Origin: Desulfovibrio sp.
Lineage (GTDB): Bacteria > Desulfobacterota > Desulfovibrionia > Desulfovibrionales > Desulfovibrionaceae
Length of the DNA stretch: 64,000 nucleotides
Direction of reading: 5' to 3'
Assembly: GCF_014803725.1 (NCBI RefSeq)
Contig: NZ_JAAVBE010000021.1
Location: 35,466 to 99,465, forward strand
Shown here: positions 10,619 through 20,319 of the stretch, piece after piece
Layout: each line of letters begins with the position of its first letter
How positions within the stretch are numbered: position 1 is the first letter of the stretch
Position numbers and translations under genes: made by a program
Notes under the pieces: model-generated
What the model was told of the DNA's origin: nothing
Seen by the model: the letters and a program-made list of their open reading frames with translations, nothing else
Databases searched by the model: none

Positions 10619-12838
10619 ATGAACGAAGGGACGGAAAAACAGACGGATCACGCCGCCGGCGCGCCTTTGCGCATCGCGCTGGCGGGCAACCCCAACTGCG
10701 GCAAGACAACGGTGTTCAACGCCTACACCGGCGCGCGGCAGCATGTGGGGAATTACCCCGGCGTGACCGTGGACCGGAAAGAGGGCACTCTTGATGTCGA
10801 CGGGCGCCACATCACCCTGGTGGACCTGCCGGGAACCTACAGCCTCACCGCTTTTTCGCAGGAAGAGCTGGTGGCGCGCGGCGAGCTTTCCGCCGGGCAT
10901 GTGCAGGCTGTCATCGACGTGGCCGACGCCTCAGCCCTTGAGCGCAACCTGTTGCTCACCGTGCAGCTGCTCGAAATGGGCATGCCCGTTGTCCTCGCGT
11001 GCAACATGATGGACGAGGCCCGTGAGGCGGGCATCCACATCGACATGGAGCGCCTTGGCAAACTCTTGCACACACCTGTCTTGCCTATGATCGCCCGCGA
11101 GGGCGAGGGCCTGCGCGAGACCATGCAGGAAGCCATCAAACTGGCCGATGGCGGCCCGCGCGAGCCCCTGCGCCTCTCCTACGGGCCGGACATCGACACG
11201 GCCCTTCTCGAGATGGAGCGCATCATCGAGTCCTCCGGCCTCCTGAAAGACGTGTATGCGCCGCGCTGGCTGGCGCTCAAGCTGCTGGAAAATGATGAGG
11301 TCATCATGCGCGAGGCCCGAGCCTGCGACGCCGCCGCCACCGAGCGCCTGGAGACCATCTGCCGCAAAACAGCCGCCCATATCCATGACACCTTCAACGC
11401 CAGCACCGAGTCCATCATCACGGACCACCGCTATGGCTTCATCCACAGCATCCTGCGTGACGGCGTGCTGGACAGGGACCCGGGGCGGGACCGGCTTGCG
11501 CTGTCCGACAAGATCGATCGCGTGCTCACCAACGCCTTTTTCGGGCCGCTCATCATGCTGGGCGTGCTCTACCTCATGTACCAGATCACCTTCGAGCTCG
11601 GCGCCTATCCGCAGGAATGGGTGGAGGACGGCTTCGATTTGCTGGGTGACTTCCTTACCGACATCCTGCCCGAGGGCCTTGTGCAGTCGCTCCTCGTGGA
11701 CGGCATCATCGCCGGCGTGGGCGGCGTGCTGAGCTTCGTGCCGCTCATCATGATTATGTTCGCGCTCATCTCCTTTCTGGAAGACAGCGGCTACATGGCG
11801 CGCATGGCCTACATGATGGACCGCGTGTTCCGCTTCTTCGGGCTGCACGGCGCCTCGGTGATGCCCTATGTCATCTCCGGGGGCATCGCGGGCGGCTGCG
11901 CCATTCCGGGCGCCATGGCCACGCGTACCCTGCGCAGCCCCAAGGAAAAGCTGGCCACCCTGCTGACGTTGCCCTACATGACGTGCGGCGCCAAGCTGCC
12001 GGTGTTTTTGCTGCTGGCCGGGGCCTTCTTCCCCGAAAATGCGGCCACGGTCATGTTCTGCATCATGCTGGCCGGCTGGTTTTTCGCCCTTCTGGTGGCG
12101 CGCTTCCTGCGTTCGTCCCTCGTCAAGGGCGAGGCCACGCCCTTTGTCATGGAGCTGCCCCCCTACCGCATGCCCACGCTTTTGAGCGTGCTTTTGCACT
12201 GCTGGGAGCGGGCCTGGATGTATATCAAGAAGGCCGGCACCGTGCTCTTGGCCATTTCCGTGGTCATCTGGGCGGCCATGACCTTCCCCATGCTGCCGGA
12301 TGAGGCCGCGGCCCCGCATGAGGCGCGCATCGCCTCCCTTGAGGAACGCCTGGAGGCGCTCCCCAAGGACGCGGAGGAGCGGGAAGCGGTGCAGGAGGAG
12401 CTTTCCGAGGCGAACAACACCTTCGAGGAGGAAAAGCTCGCTTATTCTGTGGCCGGGCGCCTCGGCAAGTGGGTGGAGCCATTCACGCGCCCCGCCGGCT
12501 TTGACTGGCGCACGGACATCGCCCTCATTGCCGGCGTGGCCGCCAAGGAGGCCGTGGTCTCCACCATGGGCACGGCCTGGGCCCTGGGCGAGCAGGACCC
12601 GGACGAGCCTGAGTCCCTTGCCGAGCGCCTGGCGAGCGACCCGGGCTGGTCCAAGGCCACCGCGCTCGCGCTCATGCTCTTCGTGCTCCTGTATTCGCCG
12701 TGCTTCGTGGCGCTGGTGGTCATCCGCCAGGAGGCCGGGAGCTGGGGCTGGATGGTGTTCAGCATCGTGTTCAATACCGCGCTCGCCTATGCGGTGGCGG
12801 TCATCGTGTACCAGTCGGGCCGCGCCCTCTGGGGCTGA
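10619..12838 (+). CDS. feoB: Ferrous iron transport protein B
   Basis: G-domain ALAGNPNCGKTTVFNAYTGARQHVGNYPGVTVDRKEG...LVDLPGTYSL; Gate domains; start ATG 10619 after GGAGGAAG (track start 10595 GTG is less likely). Confidence 0.95.
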   Translation: MNEGTEKQTDHAAGAPLRIALAGNPNCGKTTVFNAYTGARQHVGNYPGVTVDRKEGTLDVDGRHITLVDLPGTYSLTAFSQEELVARGELSAGHVQAVIDVADASALERNLLLTVQLLEMGMPVVLACNMMDEAREAGIHIDMERLGKLLHTPVLPMIAREGEGLRETMQEAIKLADGGPREPLRLSYGPDIDTALLEMERIIESSGLLKDVYAPRWLALKLLENDEVIMREARACDAAATERLETICRKTAAHIHDTFNASTESIITDHRYGFIHSILRDGVLDRDPGRDRLALSDKIDRVLTNAFFGPLIMLGVLYLMYQITFELGAYPQEWVEDGFDLLGDFLTDILPEGLVQSLLVDGIIAGVGGVLSFVPLIMIMFALISFLEDSGYMARMAYMMDRVFRFFGLHGASVMPYVISGGIAGGCAIPGAMATRTLRSPKEKLATLLTLPYMTCGAKLPVFLLLAGAFFPENAATVMFCIMLAGWFFALLVARFLRSSLVKGEATPFVMELPPYRMPTLLSVLLHCWERAWMYIKKAGTVLLAISVVIWAAMTFPMLPDEAAAPHEARIASLEERLEALPKDAEEREAVQEELSEANNTFEEEKLAYSVAGRLGKWVEPFTRPAGFDWRTDIALIAGVAAKEAVVSTMGTAWALGEQDPDEPESLAERLASDPGWSKATALALMLFVLLYSPCFVALVVIRQEAGSWGWMVFSIVFNTALAYAVAVIVYQSGRALWG

Positions 12839-12972
12839 CGACGCCCCGCCGCGCCTATCCCCGTGCCCGTCTTTCCCCGGCTTGACAAGGCCGGGGAGGG
12901 GCGGGCATCTTCATATCCTGCGGCCGGCGGGGCTTCGCCCGCAAGGCAGAATTCCTTAAGGCAGGAGGGGCC

Positions 12973-13518
12973 ATGCGCTTGGCTTTTTTTGCGGCCCTGG
13001 TGGCCGCATTCCTGATGGCGGATACGGCCCTCGCCTGGGAGGCCTTCACCCCGCGCAAGACCACGGCCTATGTGGTCGAGGTGGAGGAGGGCAACCTCAT
13101 CGCCGTTGCCAGCCGCTGGGGCAAGAAGAGCGCGGATTATACCATCAGCCTCTACGGCATCGGCATGCCGACCGAAGACCAGCCCTTCGGCAAGGAAGCG
13201 CGGCAAACGTTGCTCAGCCTCCTGCCGCGTGGGGAGCGTGTCATCGTCAGCATCGTCGGCGAAGGGGCCGGCGTTGTCCATGCGCTCGTGCAGGCGCAGG
13301 GACGCTCGATCAACAATCTTCTGGTGGACGAGGGCCTCGCCTGGGTGGATCGCGCCACCTGCAAGGCCATGCTCTGCCGCCGCTGGCATATCGAGGAGCA
13401 CAGCGCCATCAAGGACAGGCGCGGCATCTGGAGCCTCAACATGACAAGCCCGCCCTGGCAGTGGGGCGGCAAGACGGGCACGCCGGCACAGGCCGCGCCC
13501 CGGGGGATGCAGCCATGA
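12973..13518 (+). CDS. Exported staphylococcal-nuclease-fold (SNase-like) protein, catalytic motifs degenerate
   Basis: Signal peptide MRLAFFAALVAAFLMADTALA; SNase-like ISLYGIGMPTEDQPFGKEARQTLLSLL...INNLLVDEGLAWVDRATCKAMLCRRWHIEEHSAIKDRRGIW. Confidence 0.7.
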   Translation: MRLAFFAALVAAFLMADTALAWEAFTPRKTTAYVVEVEEGNLIAVASRWGKKSADYTISLYGIGMPTEDQPFGKEARQTLLSLLPRGERVIVSIVGEGAGVVHALVQAQGRSINNLLVDEGLAWVDRATCKAMLCRRWHIEEHSAIKDRRGIWSLNMTSPPWQWGGKTGTPAQAAPRGMQP

Positions 13519-13934
13519 ACGGATCTGTCGCAGAGGAAGTGAAGCAGTTTGAGGCCGGCTGGAAGGAAGACCCGCTCCATGTGAAGCCGGCCTTTGAGGC
13601 CTGGGAGCAGTTTCTGGCGGGCCTTGCGGACGTGAGCCTGGATTTCAAGGCCCGGCCCGGCATCAGCTATTCTTTGAGGGCGCGCCACGCAGCCCAGAAA
13701 GGGCGCGAGCTCTTTGTGCTGGTGGACGTGGTGGACGACGAGCCCGAAAGCCGCTGGCTCTCGGTGTGTTTTTACGCCGACCTGGTCACGGACCCGGACG
13801 AGCAGGGCGATTTCGTGCCGCAGGGGCTCATGGGCGAGGACGCCCTGTGCTTCAACCTCGACGAGGACTCGCCGGAAATGCGCGACTATATCACGGCGCG
13901 CCTCGCTGAAGCGGCCGGTAATGCCGCACGCTGA
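13515..13934 (+). CDS. Conserved hypothetical protein
   Basis: MNGSVAEEVKQFEAGWKEDPLHVKPAFEAWEQFLAGL...; 4-nt ATGA-type coupling with upstream gene. Confidence 0.7.
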   Translation: MNGSVAEEVKQFEAGWKEDPLHVKPAFEAWEQFLAGLADVSLDFKARPGISYSLRARHAAQKGRELFVLVDVVDDEPESRWLSVCFYADLVTDPDEQGDFVPQGLMGEDALCFNLDEDSPEMRDYITARLAEAAGNAAR

Positions 13935-14481
13935 AGACCCCGCGGGGGCTGTGCCCTGCGCTGAAGGCGCCTGCGTCGCCATCGACTTCGAGACCTCCGG
14001 CCGGCCGGCGCACTATGCCTGCGCCGTGGGTCTCGTGCGCATCGAGGGGGGCCGGGTGACGGCGCGCTTTGAAAGCCTGCTTCGGCCGCCCTCCCCGCGT
14101 GTATGGTTCACCCATATCCACGGCCTGCGCTGGAGCGACCTCAAAGACCAGCCCACCTTTGCCCAGGTCTGGCCCGAGGCCTCGCGGATATTGCGCGGCG
14201 CCCGCTGCCTGCTCGCCCACAGCGCGCAGTTCGACAGGCGCGTGCTCTATGCCTGCTGCCGTGTGGCCGGCCTCGAGCCCCCGGCCCAGCCCTTTCTCTG
14301 CACCCTGCGGGGGGCGCGGCGGGCGCCGCTCGACCTGCCCTCGCGCAGCCTCAACCATGTGTGCGCGCATTTCGGCATCCCGCTCAACCACCACAATGCC
14401 GCCTCCGATGCCGAAGGCTGCGCCCTCATTTACGTGCGCCTGCGCGAACTCGGGGTGAGTGACGCCCTCATGCGCATCTGA
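13921..14481 (+). CDS. DEDD-type 3'-5' exonuclease (DNA polymerase III epsilon-like)
   Basis: VAIDFETSG (ExoI), LLAHSAQFDRRVL (ExoII), HNAASDAEGCALIY (ExoIII, H-x(4)-D). Confidence 0.88.
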   Translation: MPHAEDPAGAVPCAEGACVAIDFETSGRPAHYACAVGLVRIEGGRVTARFESLLRPPSPRVWFTHIHGLRWSDLKDQPTFAQVWPEASRILRGARCLLAHSAQFDRRVLYACCRVAGLEPPAQPFLCTLRGARRAPLDLPSRSLNHVCAHFGIPLNHHNAASDAEGCALIYVRLRELGVSDALMRI

Positions 14482-14555
14482 GCGCATGGGCCCGGGGCAC
14501 TCTTGGTTTGCAGCATATGCTGTGTTAGAAACGCAGTCAGGAGGTGGATCGTTCC

Positions 14556-15656
14556 ATGGCGCATACGCTTCTGATCACCGGGGGCGCCGGCTTTATCGGC
14601 TCGACGGCCGTGCGCGCGGCTCTGGCCCGTGATGACTGGCGCGTTGTCAACATCGACAAGCTTACGTATTCCGGCAATCTCGAGTCGCTTGCCGAGGTGG
14701 AGGAGCATCCGCGCTACAGCTTCATTCAGGCGGACATTGCCGACCCAGCCGCCATGCGCGCGGCCTTCGAGGTGTTCGAGCCCGATGCGGTCATGCACCT
14801 CGCGGCCGAAAGCCATGTGGACCGCTCCATTGACAGCCCGGCCCCCTTTCTGGACACCAATGTGCGCGGCACCTTTGTCCTGCTGGAGGAGGCGCGCCGC
14901 TACTGGCAGGATCTTCTCGCCAAAAATCCGAAAAAAGGCGCGGACTTCCGCTTTCTCCATATCTCCACTGACGAAGTCTTCGGCGACCTCGCCGACAGCG
15001 ATATGGACGCGCGCTTCAGCGAAACCACCCCCTACGCGCCGAGCTCCCCCTATTCGGCGAGCAAGGCCGCGAGCGACCATCTGGTGCGCGCCTGGCAGCG
15101 CACCTACGGGCTCCCCACGCTCATCACCAACTGTTCCAACAATTACGGGCCCCGGCAATTCCCGGAAAAGCTCATCCCGCTGACCATCATCAATGCCCTG
15201 GCCGGCCGGTCGCTGCCTGTCTATGGCACGGGCGCGCAGATCCGCGACTGGCTCCATGTGGAGGATCACGTCCGCGCCCTCATGACGGTGCTCGCCCGCG
15301 GCCGCGTCGGCGAGACCTACACCGTGGGCGGCAGCAACGAGCAGAAGAATATCGACGTCGTCCGCGCCATCTGCGGCCACCTTGAAACGCTGGCCCCCGT
15401 CAAGCCCAAGGGCGTGACCCGCTACGAAGACCTCATCACTTTTGTGACCGACAGGCCCGGCCACGACGGCCGATATGCCATCGACGCCGGCAAGATTCGG
15501 CGCGAGCTCGGCTGGCAGCCGCGCGTGGCCTTTGACGAGGGGCTGCGCGGCACGGTGGCCTGGTATCTGGAAAACGGCCCGTGGTGGCGTAACATCCTTG
15601 ACGGCACCTACCGCTGCGAACGACTGGGCCTCGGCACGCGCATGGAGGGCAAATGA
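14556..15656 (+). CDS. rfbB: dTDP-glucose 4,6-dehydratase
   Basis: [16 protein letters not shown]...[16 protein letters not shown]...[10 protein letters not shown]...[15 protein letters not shown]...[17 protein letters not shown]. Confidence 0.96.
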   Translation: MAHTLLITGGAGFIGSTAVRAALARDDWRVVNIDKLTYSGNLESLAEVEEHPRYSFIQADIADPAAMRAAFEVFEPDAVMHLAAESHVDRSIDSPAPFLDTNVRGTFVLLEEARRYWQDLLAKNPKKGADFRFLHISTDEVFGDLADSDMDARFSETTPYAPSSPYSASKAASDHLVRAWQRTYGLPTLITNCSNNYGPRQFPEKLIPLTIINALAGRSLPVYGTGAQIRDWLHVEDHVRALMTVLARGRVGETYTVGGSNEQKNIDVVRAICGHLETLAPVKPKGVTRYEDLITFVTDRPGHDGRYAIDAGKIRRELGWQPRVAFDEGLRGTVAWYLENGPWWRNILDGTYRCERLGLGTRMEGK

Positions 15657-16552
15657 GCGCCTACAAGGGCATCGTTCTCGCCGGGGGCAGCGGTACGCGC
15701 CTCTACCCCATCACCCTGGGCGTGTCCAAGCAGCTCCTGCCGGTCTATGACAAGCCCATGATCTATTATCCGCTGTCGGTGCTCATGCTCGGCGGCATCC
15801 GGGAGATCCTGGTCATTTCTACCCCGGCGGACATGCCCCAGTACCAGCGCCTCCTCGGGGACGGCTCGCGCTTCGGGGTCAAGTTCAGCTATGCCGTGCA
15901 GCCGGAGCCCGCCGGCATCGCCCAGGCCTTCCTCATCGGTGAGGACTTTCTCGCCGGCTCGCCCGTGTGCCTCATTCTGGGCGACAATGTTTTCCATGGC
16001 GAGCACTTCACGGAAAAGCTGAACCGCGCCGTGGCGCGCACCAGGGGCGCCACCATTTTCGGCTATCAGGTGCGCGACCCCGAGCGCTTCGGCGTGGTGG
16101 AGTTCGACGCCGCGGGCAATGCCATCGGCATCGAGGAGAAGCCCGCGCGGCCGCGCTCCCGTTTTGCGGTGACGGGCCTCTATTTTTATGACGCCACCGT
16201 GGTGGACATCGCGCGCGGCCTCAAGCCCTCGGCCCGGGGGGAGCTGGAGATAACGAGCGTCAACCAGGCCTATCTCGACCGCGGCGATCTCCATGTGGTG
16301 CGCCTCGGCCGCGGCTTCGCCTGGCTGGATACGGGAACGCACTCGAGCCTGCTCGAGGCGTCCTCCTATGTGCAGACCATCGAGGCGCGCCAGGGCCTCA
16401 AGGTGGCCTGCCTTGAGGAGATCGCCTGGCAGAACGGGTGGATAAGCGATGCCGAGATGCGTCGCGCCGGTGAATTTTTCGGCAAGACGGAATATGGGCA
16501 ATACCTGCTGCGGCTGCTGGATTCGGCGCGGCGGACAGGAGACGACGCATAG
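15653..16552 (+). CDS. rfbA: Glucose-1-phosphate thymidylyltransferase
   Basis: [51 protein letters not shown]... Confidence 0.97.
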   Translation: MSAYKGIVLAGGSGTRLYPITLGVSKQLLPVYDKPMIYYPLSVLMLGGIREILVISTPADMPQYQRLLGDGSRFGVKFSYAVQPEPAGIAQAFLIGEDFLAGSPVCLILGDNVFHGEHFTEKLNRAVARTRGATIFGYQVRDPERFGVVEFDAAGNAIGIEEKPARPRSRFAVTGLYFYDATVVDIARGLKPSARGELEITSVNQAYLDRGDLHVVRLGRGFAWLDTGTHSSLLEASSYVQTIEARQGLKVACLEEIAWQNGWISDAEMRRAGEFFGKTEYGQYLLRLLDSARRTGDDA

Positions 16553-16608
16553 GGATTGGGCCCGGTGGGCCGCGGCCCCGGTGAGCGACAAAGGGAGACT
16601 CAGGGCAA

Positions 16609-17154
16609 ATGGAATTTCAGACTCTCGCCCCCGGCGGCCCGGTGGTGATGACGCCGATCCTTCACGGCGATGCGCGGGGCTCCTTCATGGAGACCTTCCG
16701 GCAGAACGACTTTGCGCGCCACTGCGGCGAGCATGTCTTCGTGCAGGACAATCAGAGCCGTTCGCGCGGGCGCGTCTTGCGCGGGCTGCATTACCAGTTG
16801 CGGCAGCCGCAGGGCAAGCTTCTGCGGGTCATCAGCGGAAGGGTGTTCGACGTGGCCGTTGACCTGCGTCGCTCCTCCCCCCATTTCGGCAAGAGCTATT
16901 CCATGGTGCTGGATACGGAAGAACACCGCATGTTCTGGGTTCCCCCGGGCTTTGCGCACGGCTTTCTCGTGCTCGGCGACGGCGCGGAATTCGTCTACAA
17001 GTGCACCACCTACTATGCGCCTGACGATGAATGCTGCCTTAGGTGGGATGACCCGGCGCTTGGCATCGACTGGCCCATGCCCGAAGGCGGCCCCATCCTC
17101 TCCGAGAAGGATGCGCGCGGGCTGCCGCTTTCGGAGTGCCCCACCTTCGCCTGA
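16609..17154 (+). CDS. rfbC: dTDP-4-dehydrorhamnose 3,5-epimerase
   Basis: DARGSFMETFRQNDFARHCGEHVFVQDNQSRSRGRVLRGLHYQLRQPQGKLLRVISGRVFDVAVDLRRSSPHFGK. Confidence 0.96.
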   Translation: MEFQTLAPGGPVVMTPILHGDARGSFMETFRQNDFARHCGEHVFVQDNQSRSRGRVLRGLHYQLRQPQGKLLRVISGRVFDVAVDLRRSSPHFGKSYSMVLDTEEHRMFWVPPGFAHGFLVLGDGAEFVYKCTTYYAPDDECCLRWDDPALGIDWPMPEGGPILSEKDARGLPLSECPTFA

Positions 17155-17163
17155 GCGCGGGGG

Positions 17164-18207
17164 TCAGGCGGGCTTGCGTGCGCTGCGCTCAAGCCAGGCC
17201 ATATAGTCGGGGAAGTGTTTTGCGAGCAGTGCGCGCGCATTGTCTTCCGCCATGGTGTAGCGGCTGGCGGACATTTTGCCCGTGCCCACCCAGTGGCGCA
17301 GATAGCGCTTGTAATCAAAGTGCCTTGCGCGGAAGCCCAGGGCGTGCATGGCCCGGAACCAGGGCACTGCCGTATCCAGATTGTAGCGGCCGCATGCGCC
17401 GAAGGCCCCCGGGGGCAGCGCCGGGCCAAAGGGCACGCAGTGCGGCCGCGTCCTTTCCAGGTCCAGCAGGCAAAACCACTCGTTGACGCGGCACTCCGGC
17501 AGGGGCCACGGCTGCCGGTCAAAAAACTCGGTAAAACATTCCTCATAGGGGCGCACCGGCACGCCCAGTTCTCGCGCGTGGGCATACAGCCGGCGCAACT
17601 CGGCCGCATCCGGCCGGAATTCCTCATAACGCTCCGAGCTGCACGGGGGGCGGTCCATGACATCCTTCACCACCCGGGCCGCATGGGCCGGGCAGCGCCA
17701 GCATTGCCCAAGCTGGCCGATGGCGAAGGCGTCCCCCATGGCCGCCAGCATCTCCCCCAGCGCATCCCCGAACACATAAATATCGTTGTGCATGAGCAGC
17801 AGCTTGCGGCTCTCGCTGTGCTCAAAGGCACTCTGGTAGCGTATGGAGAGCCGGTAGGCAGCATCGTCAAGGCGCGCCATATCCGGGGCCTCGAGCGCCA
17901 GCCAGTGCTCCGGCTGGGAGACGCGGCACGGCCAGTGAAGCACCTCCGTGAGATACCTCGCGACCACATAGGGGCTCACGCGGTCATAGCGGGAACCCTT
18001 GGGTTCGTACTGGAGCCAGATCGTCCCCACATGCGCGCCGCTCTGCTTCAGCAGCGACAGCACGGAGAGCGCCGTCTGGTAGGGTTTGGCGAAGATGTTG
18101 ACGGCCACGTCCACCCGCTCTGCGGGGGCTTCCGGGGATGCCTGCGGAGGCGCTGCCGCACGCTCTTGCTTCGGGGCCGCTGCGGCGCCAGTTTCGCCCG
18201 GGGCCAT
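17164..18207 (-). CDS. Glycosyltransferase-like protein of uncertain function
   Basis: VDVAVNIFAKPYQTALSVLSLLKQSGAHVGTIWLQYEPKG...LLLMHNDIYVFGDALGEML; GT-A-like N-terminus; start ATG overlaps glgB TGA stop. Confidence 0.5.
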   Translation of the reverse strand: MAPGETGAAAAPKQERAAAPPQASPEAPAERVDVAVNIFAKPYQTALSVLSLLKQSGAHVGTIWLQYEPKGSRYDRVSPYVVARYLTEVLHWPCRVSQPEHWLALEAPDMARLDDAAYRLSIRYQSAFEHSESRKLLLMHNDIYVFGDALGEMLAAMGDAFAIGQLGQCWRCPAHAARVVKDVMDRPPCSSERYEEFRPDAAELRRLYAHARELGVPVRPYEECFTEFFDRQPWPLPECRVNEWFCLLDLERTRPHCVPFGPALPPGAFGACGRYNLDTAVPWFRAMHALGFRARHFDYKRYLRHWVGTGKMSASRYTMAEDNARALLAKHFPDYMAWLERSARKPA

Positions 18208-20246
18208 CAATCCTCCCGATGGAGCACCAGCGCCACCATGGGCGGCAGGTAGAGCTCAATGTCCTGCTCCGGCCGGTCGGCGAGGGGCCGCGTGAAGTGC
18301 TCCAGCGGCGGCTTCGTTATATCGAGGTTGCCGTGGCCGCCGAAGCGCGGTTCATCAGACGACAGCAATTCCACATACTTGCCCGGCGTGACCGCAAAGA
18401 GCAGGCCCTCGCGGGCGCTGGTTTCGCTGAAGTTGAAGGCGAAGAGCAGGCGCCCGCGCTCGAAGGCCAGCAGCCTGTCCTCTTCGTGGATGTAACGGAA
18501 GAGGGGAGGCTTGCAAAAATCCTTCAGGTGCTCGCCCACGAGACCCACGAGCTGGGCCTTGTCCCAGGCGGCGAGGCCCGAATACTTGAGGTCGGGCTGG
18601 TCGGCGAGGTGCCACTGCCGGTGGGCATGCTCTTCCGCGTCCAGCCATTCCGGGTGACCGAACTCGTTCCCCATGAAGTTGAGATAGCCCGCGTCGGCCG
18701 TCGCGAGCGTGATGAGCCGCATGAGGCGGTAAAAGGCCAGCCCGCGCGAGATGTTCCAGCTTTCCGAGTCCTTGCCCATGCCGCTGTACATGGCATCGCC
18801 GAGCAGGCGCCAGATCATGGCGTCGTCGCCGTTGATGCACTGGTCGTGGCATTCCACATAGCTGATGGTGCGGTCATAGGGGCGGTGATTGGTCATTTCG
18901 TACCAGAGGCTCCCCATGTCGCGCGGGTTTTCCACGGCCTTGGCCCAATAGTCGGGGATGCCCATGGCAAAGCGGTAATCAAAGCCCAGGCCTCCCTCTG
19001 ACGGCGGGCAGGTGAGGCCCGGCATGCCCGAGAATTCCTCGGCGATGGTCACGCCGTGGGGCACCTCCTCATGGACGAGCGCATTGGCGAGGCAGAGATA
19101 CAGCTCGCCCGCGGCGTCCTCGCGCGGCTCGCCGTCCTTGCCGAAGAAGCAGCGCCCCACATGGGAGAAGTCGTCGTCGCGCCCGTGGTCGATATAGAGC
19201 ATGTTGCCCACGGCGTCGAAGCGGAAGCCGTCGAGCCGGTATTCTTCGAGCCAGTAGCGGCAATTGGAGAGCAGGAAACGCCGGGTCATCTCCTGACTGT
19301 AGTCGAAGGAGGGCGTGCCCCACTGGTTGACCTTGCTGCTGAAGAAGTAGTGACTGCCGTCATAGGCGGCGAGGCCCTGCTCGGTATTGGAGGCTGCGTG
19401 GCTGTGGGTGATGTCGAGGATGACGGCGAGCCCGAGCCCATGGGCCGCATCCACCAGGGCCTTGAAGCCGTCCGGCGTGCCGTAGCGGGAGCTCGGCGCG
19501 AAATAGCTGCTCACCTGGTAGCCGAAGGAGCGGTAGAGCGGGTGCTCGAGGATGCCCATGAGCTGTACGGCGGTATAGCCGTCCGCCTTGACGCGCGGCA
19601 GGACCGAGCTGATGAAGTAGTCATAGGTGCCCACGCTGTCGCCCTTGTGGTCAAGGGAAGATTGCGCCATGCCCACATGCGCCTCGTAGATGCGCGGGAA
19701 GACCAGGGGCCCGGGGCGCCGGTGCCGGAACTGGTAGGGCTCGGCCGGGCACCAGACGCGCGCGCACCACTGCTCGGGCACGGCCTTGTCCTGCTCCACC
19801 CAGTTGGCGAAGGCGGGCACGCGCCGGAGGGGCGGCGGCGTCTTGCCGAGGCCGGCCGCCATGCTCCCCCTGGGCTGGACGCGCAATTCCACATATTCGC
19901 CGTGCTCCAGCGCGTCGCGGGGCAAGATCAGCTCAAAGACGCCGCCCTCCTTGCGCTCGAAGCGGTGGCTCGCGCGCCGCTGGAAGTTGAGACGGCTCGT
20001 GGTCAGCCACACATCTTCGGCGTGGGGCATGTATTCGCGCCAGCGCCAATGGCTTGCGCCGTCAGCATCGTGGATGAGGTGCAGCCCGAAGGTCTTGTAA
20101 AGGTCCGCATAGGCGCGCAACGAGCCGTACGTCGCAGTGATGCGCTCCATTTCTGCGGTGAAATCGCGGCTGCGCCGGACAAGAAAGTCATGGTAGGGCG
20201 CAAGCGCCGGATCTTCCAGAGGATTTTGGGGCGGCGTGTACGACAT
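18207..20246 (-). CDS. glgB: 1,4-alpha-glucan branching enzyme / GH13 alpha-amylase family
   Basis: VILDITHSHAASNTEQGLAAYDGS...LDGFRFDAVGNMLYIDHG...TIAEEFSGMPGLTCP...YVECHDQCINGDDA...FMGNEFGHPEWLD. Confidence 0.9.
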   Translation of the reverse strand: MSYTPPQNPLEDPALAPYHDFLVRRSRDFTAEMERITATYGSLRAYADLYKTFGLHLIHDADGASHWRWREYMPHAEDVWLTTSRLNFQRRASHRFERKEGGVFELILPRDALEHGEYVELRVQPRGSMAAGLGKTPPPLRRVPAFANWVEQDKAVPEQWCARVWCPAEPYQFRHRRPGPLVFPRIYEAHVGMAQSSLDHKGDSVGTYDYFISSVLPRVKADGYTAVQLMGILEHPLYRSFGYQVSSYFAPSSRYGTPDGFKALVDAAHGLGLAVILDITHSHAASNTEQGLAAYDGSHYFFSSKVNQWGTPSFDYSQEMTRRFLLSNCRYWLEEYRLDGFRFDAVGNMLYIDHGRDDDFSHVGRCFFGKDGEPREDAAGELYLCLANALVHEEVPHGVTIAEEFSGMPGLTCPPSEGGLGFDYRFAMGIPDYWAKAVENPRDMGSLWYEMTNHRPYDRTISYVECHDQCINGDDAMIWRLLGDAMYSGMGKDSESWNISRGLAFYRLMRLITLATADAGYLNFMGNEFGHPEWLDAEEHAHRQWHLADQPDLKYSGLAAWDKAQLVGLVGEHLKDFCKPPLFRYIHEEDRLLAFERGRLLFAFNFSETSAREGLLFAVTPGKYVELLSSDEPRFGGHGNLDITKPPLEHFTRPLADRPEQDIELYLPPMVALVLHRED

Positions 20247-20319
20247 GGCGAGTTCTCCCGCACACGGCGGTCATGCCGCGCGTCGTAAGCCGCGCACAAT
20301 GCGCGTCCGGGCGCAGCGT

